From: Acinetobacter sp. 10FS3-1
GTDB taxonomy: Bacteria; Pseudomonadota; Gammaproteobacteria; Pseudomonadales; Moraxellaceae
Direction: 5' to 3'
Length of the DNA: 64,000 nt
Assembly: GCF_013343215.1 (NCBI RefSeq)
Contig: NZ_CP039143.1
Location: forward strand, 2,852,001-2,916,000
The translations under genes and the position numbers were made by a program. Of the stretch, positions 28,376 to 36,766 are shown in pieces (the stretch's first letter is position 1; every line of letters starts with the position of its first letter). Under the pieces are notes generated by a model that was given only the letters and a program-made list of their open reading frames with translations, had not been told where the DNA came from and made no database searches.

Positions 28376-29818
28376 ATGTTTAAATCAAAAACACTGCTTG
28401 CCAGCTTGGCATTAAGCTCCTCACTGACCTTTGCCCAAGGCATCGTTTTAAATGACCAAGACCTGCGCACCGATTTAAACTGGTTAAATCAGCAAGGTGT
28501 GATTCAAATCAGCACGTCAACCTGGCCAATGAGTGGTGATGAAATTCAACGCGCCCTTTCTCAGGCAAAAATCAGCAATAATAATCAGCAAAAAGTCATT
28601 GATTCTGTCATGGCTCATTTGAATGCCAGTAACCAGTTACTCAAAGCATCCCTGTTTGCAGAGACAGATCAAAAACATCTTCCTCAAGCCTTTGGCGACC
28701 AGCAAAAAGCTCAATACCAAGCGGGTTTAGAATTAAATGCAGGCAATCAGAATTGGGATGCCAGACTTCGCGTGAATGCAGAAAAAGATCCGCAGATTGA
28801 TCATGATCAAGATGTGAATGTTGAAGGGTCTTATATTGCAGGTAAATTATGGAATCAATGGCTGATTGCTGGACAGATTCCGACCTACTGGGGACCCGGT
28901 CATGATGGCAGCTTAATTCGGGGTGATGCCAGTCGTCCGGTATATGGTGTGACCATGCAGCGTGCCGAGCAGAATGCTTTTGCCAACCAATGGCTATCCT
29001 GGATTGGGCCTTGGCAATATCAAGCCTTTGCCGGACAACTGGATGACTACGATGCTGTACCTGATGCTAAATTAATTGGCTTACGTGTCACCGCACAACC
29101 TTTACCCTATTTAGAGCTGGGTGCATCGCGTGCTATTCAGTGGGGAGGTGAAGGACGACCTGAAAGCCTGAGCTCACTTTGGGATGCTTTTGTCGGTAAT
29201 AAAGACAATGGCGGCACAGGTGAACCTGATCCATCCAATCAAATTGCCGGTTTTGATGCGCGCTTAAATCTACAACCGCTGGTGCACGTCCCAATGGGGA
29301 TGTATGCACAATATATTGGTGAAGATGAAGCTGGTGGCTTACCAGCAAAAAAAATGTATTTGGCTGGGGTCGATTATTCTTCTAGCTATAAGAATATGCC
29401 CTTCCAGCTATATACCGAATGGGCGGATACCCGTACCAATGGCAAGGCCCGAGGTGTTTCCTATAATCACAGTGTATATACCGATGGGTTTTATCAGCAT
29501 GGTTATCCCTTGGCACATGCGATGGGTGGGGATGGTCAAATGATTTCAGTAGGCGGTGATATTCGTTTCGATCGCCTCAATCGGGTTAATGCTCGGGTGC
29601 TGTTTGCCAAGTTGAATGAATCTAACCGAACTACCAATTTAGCTTTTCCAGTGCAGGATGAATTAAAAGCTGTTGATGTGAGCTGGACCCATTATTTACG
29701 CCCCGATATTCCTCTGAAATTAAATGGCTGGATCAGTGATTCAGACCTCCATGGCAATGATGGCGGTGCCTCAATTGGGATTGAATTTCCTTTAGAAAAA
29801 GGCTTATTTTCCTACTAG
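28376..29818 (+). CDS. wzi: Capsule assembly protein, Wzi family
   Basis: 480 residues. Signal peptide of ~20 residues (LLASLALSSSLTFAQG) and an all-beta outer-membrane protein with alternating polar/hydrophobic strands and a C-terminal Phe-Ser-Tyr end. Internal WGPGHDGSLIRGDASRPV fits the PF14052 (Wzi-like capsule assembly) family. Wzi in E. coli anchors capsule on the cell surface; here its place just after wza-wzb-wzc supports a surface capsule role. It has its own gap of 146 bases from wzc and its own terminator. Confidence 0.85.
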   Translation: MFKSKTLLASLALSSSLTFAQGIVLNDQDLRTDLNWLNQQGVIQISTSTWPMSGDEIQRALSQAKISNNNQQKVIDSVMAHLNASNQLLKASLFAETDQKHLPQAFGDQQKAQYQAGLELNAGNQNWDARLRVNAEKDPQIDHDQDVNVEGSYIAGKLWNQWLIAGQIPTYWGPGHDGSLIRGDASRPVYGVTMQRAEQNAFANQWLSWIGPWQYQAFAGQLDDYDAVPDAKLIGLRVTAQPLPYLELGASRAIQWGGEGRPESLSSLWDAFVGNKDNGGTGEPDPSNQIAGFDARLNLQPLVHVPMGMYAQYIGEDEAGGLPAKKMYLAGVDYSSSYKNMPFQLYTEWADTRTNGKARGVSYNHSVYTDGFYQHGYPLAHAMGGDGQMISVGGDIRFDRLNRVNARVLFAKLNESNRTTNLAFPVQDELKAVDVSWTHYLRPDIPLKLNGWISDSDLHGNDGGASIGIEFPLEKGLFSY

Positions 29819-29898
29819 GTTCTTGGCAAAATATAATTTTGGTTGGGCAATCATTGTGTCTAGACATTCTCCAACCATGATTAAAATCCAAACAATTA

Positions 29899-29925
29899 AA
29901 AAACCGGCAATTGCTGGTTTTTTTA
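29899..29925 (+). terminator. Rho-independent terminator after wzi
   Basis: AAACCGGCAA and TTGCTGGTTT form a 10-bp palindromic stem with one wobble, followed by seven T. About 80 bases downstream of the wzi stop. Confidence 0.85.
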
Positions 29926-30048
29926 TCTTTTATTTTAAACACAGCGGGTGCATTTGCTTGCTAAAAATCCACGCACTCTACAAGATTTCTTAAAATTTTC
30001 TGCTAAGATGGAATGAACTTCAATGATAACATTAGATTGGAATAATAC

Positions 30049-30753
30049 ATGAGTAAGGCCTTACCGATTGCTGTCGCTGTTCTTCTGGGCGGTGCCGCGC
30101 TAGTACCTGTTTACTATGCATCTCAACACCCTGCGACCCAAACCACAAAAGCATCTAAAGATGCCTCTGCGGTTGCCAAAATCAGCTATGCACTCGGTTA
30201 TGAAGTGGCCCATCAAACGCCACCTGAACTTGATATTAATAGCTTTGTGACCGGTGTACGTGAAGGACATGCCCGTACTGCACCGGCTTATACAGAAGAA
30301 GAATTACAGGCGGCTTATGAGCAGTTCCAGAAAGAAATGCAGGAAAAACAGCTGAACAGTGCCAAAGAAGCCCAAGCTTCTAGCGATACTTTCCTGACTG
30401 AAAATGCAAAAAAACCGGGGGTCAAAACCACTGCTTCTGGCCTGCAATATCGGGTTACTCAGGAAGGTAGCGGTAAATCTCCGGCAGCCAGCTCGGTGGT
30501 AAAAGTTCACTATAGCGGCAAACTGGTCGATGGTACGGTATTTGACAGCTCAGTTGAACGTGGTGAACCTATTGAATTTCCTTTAAATCAGGTGATTCCA
30601 GGCTGGACCGAAGGCCTGCAACTGATGAAAGAAGGTGGTAAAGCGACCCTGTATATTCCTTCACAACTGGGCTATGGTGAACAAGGTGTTCCGGGCACCA
30701 TTCCACCGAATAGCACCCTGATTTTTGATGTTGAACTGATCGAAGTAAAATAA
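30049..30753 (+). CDS. fkpA: FKBP-type peptidyl-prolyl cis-trans isomerase (FkpA-like)
   Basis: 234 residues. N-terminal hydrophobic segment ([20 protein letters not shown]) acting as signal or membrane anchor, a helical FKBP_N dimerisation domain (~40-120), and the FKBP domain with [33 protein letters not shown] and [15 protein letters not shown] periplasmic folding catalyst for outer-membrane proteins. In A. baumannii this gene borders the K locus beside wzc. It is followed by a close paralogue and its own terminator. Confidence 0.94.
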   Translation: MSKALPIAVAVLLGGAALVPVYYASQHPATQTTKASKDASAVAKISYALGYEVAHQTPPELDINSFVTGVREGHARTAPAYTEEELQAAYEQFQKEMQEKQLNSAKEAQASSDTFLTENAKKPGVKTTASGLQYRVTQEGSGKSPAASSVVKVHYSGKLVDGTVFDSSVERGEPIEFPLNQVIPGWTEGLQLMKEGGKATLYIPSQLGYGEQGVPGTIPPNSTLIFDVELIEVK

Positions 30754-30761
30754 TACGGTTC

Positions 30762-30790
30762 AGGGAGGGCATTGGCTCTCCCTTATTTTT
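30762..30790 (+). terminator. Terminator between the two FKBP genes
   Basis: Stem AGGGAG / CTCCCT (30762-30767 and 30778-30783) with a 10-base loop, then TTATTTTT. Short stem, so probably partial read-through into the second FKBP gene 12 bases later. Confidence 0.65.
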
Positions 30791-30801
30791 GAGATACTAG
30801 A

Positions 30802-31491
30802 ATGAAAATACAATTTAGTCTTGCTGCGCTGCTGTTATGCTCGAGTAGCCTGTATGCCAAAGAAATTACAACAAAAAGTACCCAAGCCGAACAGGTCGGC
30901 TATAGCTTTGGCTACCTGATTGGACGTAGCAATATTGACGCCTTGCAAGGGATTGACCTAGATGCGTTTAGCCAGGGATTAAAAGCGGCGGCGGCTGGCC
31001 AGAATGCCAGTATCAGCGATGAAGAGATGGCACGAGTACTCAGCCAGTTCAAACGCCAGAGCGAAGCCAAAGAGCTGATTCAGCTAAAACAGCAGGCAGA
31101 TGAAAATGCCAAGATAGGTCAGGCTTTTTTAAAAGAAAATGCGAAAAAACCCGGAGTGAAAACCACCAAATCCGGTCTGCAATATGTAGTGCTACAGGAA
31201 GGCAAAGGCAAGTCACCGACTGCCAACAGCAATGTTCGGGTGCATTATGAAGGCCGTTTACTGGATGGTACGGTGTTTGACAGTTCGATTGCCCGCACCC
31301 AGCCTGTGGTATTTCGGACGACACAAGTTATTACCGGCTGGACTGAAGGGCTGCAGCTCATGAAAGAAGGTGCCAAATACCGCTTCTTTATTCCTGCGGA
31401 ACTGGCCTATGGACAAGTAGGTTCAGGGGATGTAATCGAACCAAATAGTACCCTGATTTTTGATATTGAACTGATTGAAGTCATTAAATAA
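30802..31491 (+). CDS. Second FKBP-type peptidyl-prolyl isomerase, tandem paralogue
   Basis: 229 residues. Signal peptide (LAALLLCSSSLYAKE), FKBP_N domain, then [33 protein letters not shown] and [16 protein letters not shown]. It matches the preceding gene along its whole length, and both share [11 protein letters not shown] before the FKBP domain, so they arose by tandem duplication. The N-terminus differs: this one has a cleavable signal peptide, the first one looks anchored. Periplasmic. Confidence 0.93.
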   Translation: MKIQFSLAALLLCSSSLYAKEITTKSTQAEQVGYSFGYLIGRSNIDALQGIDLDAFSQGLKAAAAGQNASISDEEMARVLSQFKRQSEAKELIQLKQQADENAKIGQAFLKENAKKPGVKTTKSGLQYVVLQEGKGKSPTANSNVRVHYEGRLLDGTVFDSSIARTQPVVFRTTQVITGWTEGLQLMKEGAKYRFFIPAELAYGQVGSGDVIEPNSTLIFDIELIEVIK

Positions 31492-31656
31492 AAAACGTCT
31501 GTACTTAAAAAATGAAAAGGCCGAATTTGCATGATTGGCTTTTCCCTTTGTTAAGCGTAGCCATGAATCAATCTGCTGTTTTCATGTCATCTTCACATTA
31601 GTTTTGCTATTTTTATGCTTTAATCAATGTACTTCACAAGAATAAAGGAGCTGAGT

Positions 31657-32391
31657 ATGGCCACCATCAAGACTCGCGAAATTCACTATACTGCTCAGGA
31701 TGGGCAGTCACTTATTGGTTATTTTGCTGCACCTGAGGCCGATATTCCTGTCGCTGGCGTTATTGTGGCACCCGAATGGTGGGGACGGAATGAATATACT
31801 GAACAGCGTGCCCGTGAACTTGCAGAACATGGCTATGCGGCCTTGGCCCTTGATATGTACGGCGAGAAAAAAGTGACCACCCAGTCTGATCAGGCCTATG
31901 AATGGATGATGCAGACCTTTGAAGATCCGGATACCATTGTTAACCGTGCTGCGGCTGGCTTACAAGTACTGGCTGAACAGGCTGAAGTCAATCCAGAAAA
32001 ACTTGCTGCGATAGGTTTCTGCTATGGCGGTAAAGTGGTGCTGGATCTGGCACGTTCGAATGCGCCGCTCCAAGCAGTTGCAACCTTCCATGCCAACCTT
32101 TCACCTAAGGCACCGGCGCAGGAAGGCCAGGTTCAGGCCGAAATTTTAGTCATGCATGGTGAGCTGGACAGCATGGTCACGCTGGATGATGTGGCAAGCT
32201 TTAAACATGAAATGCAGCAAGCCAAAGTGGCGCATGAAGTGATCGTGTTTGAAAATGCCAAACATGGCTTTAGCAATCCATTGGCCGATGAACGTGCCCA
32301 AGCCAATGCTGTCGATCTGGGCTATAACGCAGAAGCAGAAAAGCAAAGCCTGGCTGCCATGTATGAGCTACTTGCGCGTCGTTTGGGCTAA
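31657..32391 (+). CDS. Dienelactone hydrolase family protein
   Basis: About 244 residues, alpha/beta-hydrolase of the DLH family. The nucleophile elbow GFCYGGK has Cys in place of Ser, as in dienelactone hydrolase; the triad Asp is in MHGELDSMV and His in KHGFSNP. Start set at ATG 31657 because AGGAG lies 6 bases upstream; the frame runs back to 31627 without a ribosome site. It may hydrolyse lactones or esters; the true substrate is unclear. Confidence 0.9.
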   Translation: MATIKTREIHYTAQDGQSLIGYFAAPEADIPVAGVIVAPEWWGRNEYTEQRARELAEHGYAALALDMYGEKKVTTQSDQAYEWMMQTFEDPDTIVNRAAAGLQVLAEQAEVNPEKLAAIGFCYGGKVVLDLARSNAPLQAVATFHANLSPKAPAQEGQVQAEILVMHGELDSMVTLDDVASFKHEMQQAKVAHEVIVFENAKHGFSNPLADERAQANAVDLGYNAEAEKQSLAAMYELLARRLG

Positions 32392-32496
32392 TACCTATTT
32401 TGCTGACGGTGTCCCTACCCGGCTTAAAACAGGATTAGGGAACCGGCCTTATGCTTGAAGAATATAAAATAAATCCGACCAGAGGAGATACTCATC

Positions 32497-32856
32497 ATGA
32501 CTGAAGCCCATTGCCCTTATTGTGATTATGATGAATATGATGTCATTGCCCAAAATGAATATAGTGTGGTCATTCCGGAGCCGCATTCATTGTCTAAAGG
32601 CCATTGTGTGATTATTCCACTGCGTCATGTCTCTTCATTTTTTGAAGTCACCGATAAAGAACGAAAAGCCATGATGTCTTTACTGGAACAGGCACGGAAT
32701 GAGCTGAGAATTCGCTACCAGCCTACCGGTTTTCATATTGGCTTTAATGATGGTGAAGTCTTTCATGAAAAGGTGGATCATCTGCATATTCATATTATTC
32801 CACGTTATGAAGATAAGGCCTTAAAGCTGGATGAACGCTGGGGTATTGAAAAATAA
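32497..32856 (+). CDS. HIT-family nucleotide hydrolase/transferase
   Basis: 119 residues with the histidine triad HLHIHIIP at residues ~94-101 and the preceding FHIGFNDGE segment. Two cysteines in CPYCDYDEYD at the N-terminus may bind zinc. HIT proteins hydrolyse nucleoside phosphoramidates or dinucleotides. An AGAGGAG ribosome site is 7-13 bases upstream of ATG 32497. Confidence 0.92.
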   Translation: MTEAHCPYCDYDEYDVIAQNEYSVVIPEPHSLSKGHCVIIPLRHVSSFFEVTDKERKAMMSLLEQARNELRIRYQPTGFHIGFNDGEVFHEKVDHLHIHIIPRYEDKALKLDERWGIEK

Positions 32857-32872
32857 AGCTTTAATCTCTGCT

Positions 32873-32900
32873 AAGTGAACGCTTCGCGAAGTGTTCACTT
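32873..32900 (+). other. Stem-loop between HIT gene and mutY
   Basis: AAGTGAACGCTT and AAGTGTTCACTT form a 12-bp stem with one wobble and a CGCG loop. There is no T run after it; it may still mark the 3' end of the HIT transcript. Confidence 0.6.
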
Positions 32901-33019
32901 TGATTCTGCCTTTCATTGCTTTGCTTTGTTTCAAGCAGCACAGTTTCGCTGACTTTTCATTTTCAGCTCCCGCTCTTCAGTTATACTAGGCATCATTTCC
33001 TTTCCCCCTGTTTGCTTTC

Positions 33020-34048
33020 ATGTTTGTATTTTCAAATGCCCTGTTAGAATGGTTTGATGTGCATGGCCGTCATGACTTGCCTTGGCAGACCGCAGATGAT
33101 CCTTATAAGGTCTGGGTCTCTGAAATTATGCTTCAGCAGACTCAGGTGAAAACCGTACTGCAATATTTTGAGCGTTTTATTCAGCGCTTCCCGACTGTGC
33201 AGGACTTGGGTACAGCGTCTTGGGATGAAGTCGCGCCTTACTGGGCCGGGTTAGGCTATTATGCCCGCGCCCGTAATTTATATAAGGCAGCCGGCATGGT
33301 CACGGTACAGGGACATTTCCCCGCTACACTCGAAGAATGGATGGCATTGCCCGGAATCGGCCGCTCAACCGCCGGTGCCCTGATGTCTTTGGGCTTACGC
33401 CAATACGGCGTGATCATGGATGGCAATGTCAAACGGGTGCTGGCACGCTTTTTTGCCATTGAAGATGACCTGTCCAAATCCGTTCATGAACGTGCCCTTT
33501 GGCAACTGGCAGAACAGCTCTGTCCTGTGGAACGGAATCATGACTATACTCAGGCCATTATGGATCTCGGTGCAACCATCTGTACCCCTAAAAAGCCTTT
33601 ATGTCTGTATTGCCCGATGCAGCAGCATTGCAAAGCGCATCAGCAGGGCCTGGAAAATGAATTACCCTTTAAAAAAGCCAAGAAACCCGTTCCTGTCAGA
33701 TCGGCTCAGGTCCTGTTGATTCAGGCAGATGCAGAATGGCTCTGGCAACAGCGTCCTAATAGTGGGCTGTGGGGTGGGCTCTGGTGTCTGCCAATTATTG
33801 AAACTGAACATGAACTTGAGCAGCGCTGCCAACAACTTGGCTTAAAAAGTGTCATTCAAAAAGTCCGGATCAGTCATAGTTTTACCCATTTCACCTGGCA
33901 GCTTGAAGCAGTCATCTTTATGGTCGAACCAGACCAGCAGGAGCATCTGTCGCTTGAGCTGCAAGGTAGCTGGATGAGCCCCGAAGCGGCCATCCATGCG
34001 GGTATTCCGACCGCCATGAAAAAATTGATTTCTACCGTAAATCTATGA
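33020..34048 (+). CDS. mutY: A/G-specific adenine glycosylase
   Basis: 342 residues. Catalytic Glu35 in VSEIMLQQTQV, helix-hairpin-helix LPGIGRSTAG (~110-118), catalytic Asp134 in MDGNVKRV, and the [4Fe-4S] cysteines C188, C195, C198 and C204 (spacing 6, 2, 5). The C-terminal MutT-like domain with LWGGLWCLP recognises 8-oxoG. It removes adenine mispaired with 8-oxoguanine. No strong ribosome site is visible at ATG 33020. Confidence 0.96.
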   Translation: MFVFSNALLEWFDVHGRHDLPWQTADDPYKVWVSEIMLQQTQVKTVLQYFERFIQRFPTVQDLGTASWDEVAPYWAGLGYYARARNLYKAAGMVTVQGHFPATLEEWMALPGIGRSTAGALMSLGLRQYGVIMDGNVKRVLARFFAIEDDLSKSVHERALWQLAEQLCPVERNHDYTQAIMDLGATICTPKKPLCLYCPMQQHCKAHQQGLENELPFKKAKKPVPVRSAQVLLIQADAEWLWQQRPNSGLWGGLWCLPIIETEHELEQRCQQLGLKSVIQKVRISHSFTHFTWQLEAVIFMVEPDQQEHLSLELQGSWMSPEAAIHAGIPTAMKKLISTVNL

Positions 34049-34090
34049 CATAGTCTAAAGCAGGAAAAACCATACTGGCCTTATTTAAGG

Positions 34091-34642
34091 ATGAAGATCT
34101 TGCGCCACTCCCTTGCCTTCTGCTGGCTATTGCTGAGCATGTTATTTTTGGCGGCCTGTAGTAGTGCCCCGAAACACCCTTCTGCTGCACAGCTAAATCC
34201 TGCGCTGATACAAAAGCTGAACGGCATGCCGCTGCCCGCCTCCTTGCCAATTCCGGTGGATCGAATCCGGGCATCAGAACTCCAAGATACTTGGGGGGCT
34301 TCTCGTAGTCGCGGTCGTCTGCATGAAGGGATTGATATTTTGGCTCCACGTGGAACCAAAATTCGCAGCACGACACCGGGGCTGATTGCAGATTTACGAA
34401 ATAACAATTTGGGTGGTAAAGTAGTCTGGATTTTGGGTCCCAGCGGGACCTGGCATTATTATGCGCATCTTGATGGTCATAAACATGGCTTGAAAGTCGG
34501 TGATTATGTCAAAAAAGGCGATGTTATCGGTTATGTCGGTAATAGTGGCAATGCTCGCCATACCGCACCGCATCTGCACTATGGCCTTTATCTGAATGGC
34601 AAAGGGCGTGGTGTGGTTAATCCCTACCCCTATTTACGTTAA
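34091..34642 (+). CDS. M23-family (LytM-like) peptidase lipoprotein
   Basis: 183 residues. Lipoprotein signal peptide ending LAAC (Cys22). The peptidase domain has the zinc motif HEGIDILAPRGT, WHYYAHL and HLHYGL, so it keeps the LytM catalytic residues and may cut peptidoglycan cross-links or act as an envelope regulator. Single-domain and short compared with NlpD/EnvC. It follows mutY by 42 bases and precedes a small gene by 15 bases. Confidence 0.9.
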   Translation: MKILRHSLAFCWLLLSMLFLAACSSAPKHPSAAQLNPALIQKLNGMPLPASLPIPVDRIRASELQDTWGASRSRGRLHEGIDILAPRGTKIRSTTPGLIADLRNNNLGGKVVWILGPSGTWHYYAHLDGHKHGLKVGDYVKKGDVIGYVGNSGNARHTAPHLHYGLYLNGKGRGVVNPYPYLR

Positions 34643-34657
34643 TTTTAGGAAATTTAC

Positions 34658-34903
34658 ATGTCAGAAGCGTTGATCAACCGTCTGGTCGAATTTGCTGAGT
34701 CAGGCAATCAACAAAAAATTGTATTGAATGGTCAAAGCTATCAGGGCTGGGTCATGGAAATTACTGAAGAAGCGCTTCTGATCACTACGGGCTATGCAGA
34801 CAAAGCCGGCAAAGACATGTGGATTCAGTTTGCTGATCTGGCACAGGCAGAACTGTCCTACTGGGATAATCAGCAAGATCAGTGGACTGCATTTAAACTG
34901 TAA
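34658..34903 (+). CDS. Small conserved hypothetical protein
   Basis: 81 residues, acidic, no signal or membrane segment. I do not recognise the family; the strand pattern (KIVLNGQSYQGWVMEITEEAL, WIQFADLAQAEL) suggests a small beta-barrel-like fold. Good ribosome site (TAGGAA 9 bases upstream of ATG 34658). Same strand and 15 bases after the M23 gene, so co-transcribed. Confidence 0.8.
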   Translation: MSEALINRLVEFAESGNQQKIVLNGQSYQGWVMEITEEALLITTGYADKAGKDMWIQFADLAQAELSYWDNQQDQWTAFKL

Positions 34904-34918
34904 CAATCCTTCAAATCA

Positions 34919-35006
34919 CGGATAGGACTCGAATTTAAAAACCCCAAGGACTAGAGCGCGCTGGAGGTGGGTACATGCAACCCGGAACTCTAGTTCGTAT
35001 GTCCGA
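34919..35006 (+). ncRNA. Structured RNA candidate (possibly C4-like)
   Basis: A nested structure: ACTAGAG (34950-34956) pairs perfectly with CTCTAGT (34988-34994), enclosing GGGT (34969-34972) paired with ACCC (34980-34983) over loop ACATGCA; outer CGGA and TCCG can also pair. The stretch is richer in G and C than its surroundings and has no coding frame. It resembles in style the phage C4-like small RNAs reported in multiple copies in Acinetobacter, but I assign that from memory only. Strand is uncertain. Confidence 0.4.
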
Positions 35007-35026
35007 TCAGACTCACATATTCTGCT

Positions 35027-35350
35027 TCATCGCTGTTCAAGAATCTTCTTTAATACCAGAGCATGATTTTTCTCTTTATCTTGAGCAGCAGTAATTAAAG
35101 TAATATCTTTTTCTTGAGCTAGACTTCTAATTTTATCCAGCTGCGCAGTTTGACTTTCTAGTTCTTGCTGATACTTCTGTTGAAACTCATCCTAATGCTG
35201 CTCCATATCTTCATGAAACCATGTTCTCAAAGCATTTGATGGGGTGATGTCTTTGGCCCAGATATCAATTTTAGCCTCCTCCTTTTTTACCCCTCGTGGC
35301 CACAATCGGTCAATCAAGACTCTTAAACCATCCTGAGCGGAAGCTTCGCT
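35027..35350 (-). pseudogene. DUF488 (YeaO-like) gene, 5' end lost to IS insertion, plus nonsense codon
   Basis: Reading leftward from 35350, the frame encodes DGLRVLIDRLWPRGVKK, DIWAKDITPSNALRTWFHED and ending ITAAQDKEKNHALVLKKILE, which is the DUF488/YeaO family from near its start to its end. The first ~12 residues and start codon are missing because the frame runs straight into the right end of the TnpB element. An in-frame TAG at 35192-35194 falls where the family usually has Trp, so the gene is dead twice. The family function is unknown. Confidence 0.8.
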
Positions 35351-35386
35351 TTGACATCCTCCCCGACCTAAAGGACGGAGATTCCT
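35351..35386 (-). repeat. Right end of TnpB element 1 (predicted reRNA scaffold end)
   Basis: On the minus strand this reads AGGAATCTCC, a short hairpin region, and GGGGAGGATGTCAA. The same pattern (AGGAATCTCC ... GAGAGGATGTCAA, same length) ends the second element. In TnpB systems the RNA guide begins directly after this end, here with AGCGAAGCTTCCGCTCAGGA. It overlaps the last codons of tnpB, as is usual. Confidence 0.7.
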
Positions 35387-36426
35387 CCTGCGAGACGCTC
35401 ATGTCCAAGCGCAAGAATATTCAGTGCGGAATTTATATCCCGATCCCATGAGCTACCACACTCACGACACTGCCATTCTCTTATTCCTAAGCCTGTTCTA
35501 CCTTTCGGACTACTGGAACGTGAGCCACAGCACGAACACGTTTGGGTGGTATACGCTTCATTGACTTCTTCATACCATACTCCTGCGTTCTCGCATTTAT
35601 ACTTGAGCATGGTTCTTAATGTTGTCCAACTTGCATCTAACACTGACTTAGCCAATCTAGTTTGTGCTAATGCTTTGGCATTCACATTGCCAACAAAGAT
35701 TGCTGCATGTTGATTCACCAATTTATGGCTGAATTGATGCAGCATGTTTTGACGTATATTTTTTATCTTGGCGTGAATAGCTTTGACACGTGTCTTATTT
35801 TTTGCACGTTGTGCAATGCCAAGTTTTTGTTCATATTGTCGATAGATTTTAGGCGCTTTCAACTTTACGCCATCGGAACAAGTCGCTAAATCATTTAAAC
35901 CTAAATCTATGCCAATTGAGGTTTTAGCAGTACTTTTTTGAGTTTTAATTGAATCAATCACAAGGCAAACATACCAACGCCCACGACTATCCTCGACAAA
36001 CGAGCCTGTTTTAACATTGTATTTGCTTAGCCCGTAACTATCCCATAGTTTGAATTGATGCTTACCATATTGAACATAGCCATCAGCACATTTGATTGCT
36101 ACTTTCTTGAATGGTATCCATCCTAAAGAGCGTCTAGCTGATTTTTTATTGCTGACACGCCATTTTAATTTTGCTTTCTTGAATTGCTTGCGTCTTGTCA
36201 CTAATTCTTCTGCAACTGCCTGTATGGTTTGGCTGTGCAAGTTACATTCTTTGGATGCACCTTTTGTATATTTTGAAATATCGTATGCTGAAAAGAATTT
36301 TTGTTTTCTTTGCAAGTGTTTAAAACACAAATCATTGACATAATTCCAGACAAAGTTCACCTCTAATGCTAGTTGGTCTAGCATCTTGCAATGTTTGTCT
36401 TTTATGCGTAATTTAAGTGTCTTCAT
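35368..36426 (-). CDS. tnpB: TnpB, RNA-guided nuclease of IS200/IS605 family
   Basis: 352 residues, intact. N-terminal helix-turn-helix-like region, RuvC-I Asp174 in IGIDLGLND, zinc ribbon C297/C300 and C320/C323, and RuvC-III D330 in WDRDINSALNIL. The usual RuvC-II motif (hhhEDLN) is here IFVGNVN (243-249): Gly246 and Asn247 replace Glu and Asp. A Glu at 290 in EEVNEAYTTQ stands where canonical TnpB has Pro and could supply the missing acid. TnpB cuts target DNA using a guide RNA from the element's right end and helps keep the transposon. About three quarters identical by eye to the copy at 45934. Confidence 0.9.
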   Translation of the reverse strand: MKTLKLRIKDKHCKMLDQLALEVNFVWNYVNDLCFKHLQRKQKFFSAYDISKYTKGASKECNLHSQTIQAVAEELVTRRKQFKKAKLKWRVSNKKSARRSLGWIPFKKVAIKCADGYVQYGKHQFKLWDSYGLSKYNVKTGSFVEDSRGRWYVCLVIDSIKTQKSTAKTSIGIDLGLNDLATCSDGVKLKAPKIYRQYEQKLGIAQRAKNKTRVKAIHAKIKNIRQNMLHQFSHKLVNQHAAIFVGNVNAKALAQTRLAKSVLDASWTTLRTMLKYKCENAGVWYEEVNEAYTTQTCSCCGSRSSSPKGRTGLGIREWQCRECGSSWDRDINSALNILALGHERLAGGISVL

Positions 36427-36447
36427 ACTTAAAAATATATTTGGTCT

Positions 36448-36623
36448 ATGAGTAATATCAAGAGATTAGAACAGGTCGCCACTGCGTTTTCAATATGCAC
36501 GTACATTTAGTCTTTGTGGCTAAATATCGTAGAGATGTTTTTACTAAAGCGATGCTCAGAACGATGCGTGAAGTATTTGAACGTGTCTGCTTAGACTATA
36601 AAAAGTCGTATTTTATTGCTTAA
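36448..36623 (+). pseudogene. tnpA: tnpA (Y1/HUH transposase) remnant, frameshifted and truncated
   Basis: ATG 36448 starts MSNIKRLEQ, then one G is missing near 36475, and the +1-shifted frame continues RHCVFNMHVHLVFVAKYRRD with the HUH motif (HVH), ending at a stop at 36621-36623. Only ~58 of ~140 codons remain, so the catalytic tyrosine is lost. Homology appears to end about 36598. Divergent from tnpB with 21 bases between the start codons. Confidence 0.85.
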
Positions 36624-36766
36624 GTTCCCAAAATGATTTAATCCTGAAAAGAAGTTTTATGCAGTTTAGTTAAAGTGTAGCCTATTGAATCATGACCAAA
36701 GCAAGCCGGATTAAAGGCAATTTGGCAGGTATTTGGCAACGTTATTATAAAAATCAGGAGCGTCGC

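Larger units (their letters stand above)
35351..36623 (-). mobile_element. IS200/IS605-type element, decayed (tnpB plus broken tnpA)
   Basis: It contains a complete tnpB (leftward) and a divergent, frameshifted and truncated tnpA (rightward), with the TnpB-proximal right end at 35351. This right end is shared with the second element at 45917. The left end, normally beyond the tnpA 3' end, is missing: TnpA homology stops near 36598, so the outer boundary is approximate. It interrupts a DUF488 gene. With no working TnpA it cannot move by itself. Confidence 0.8.
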
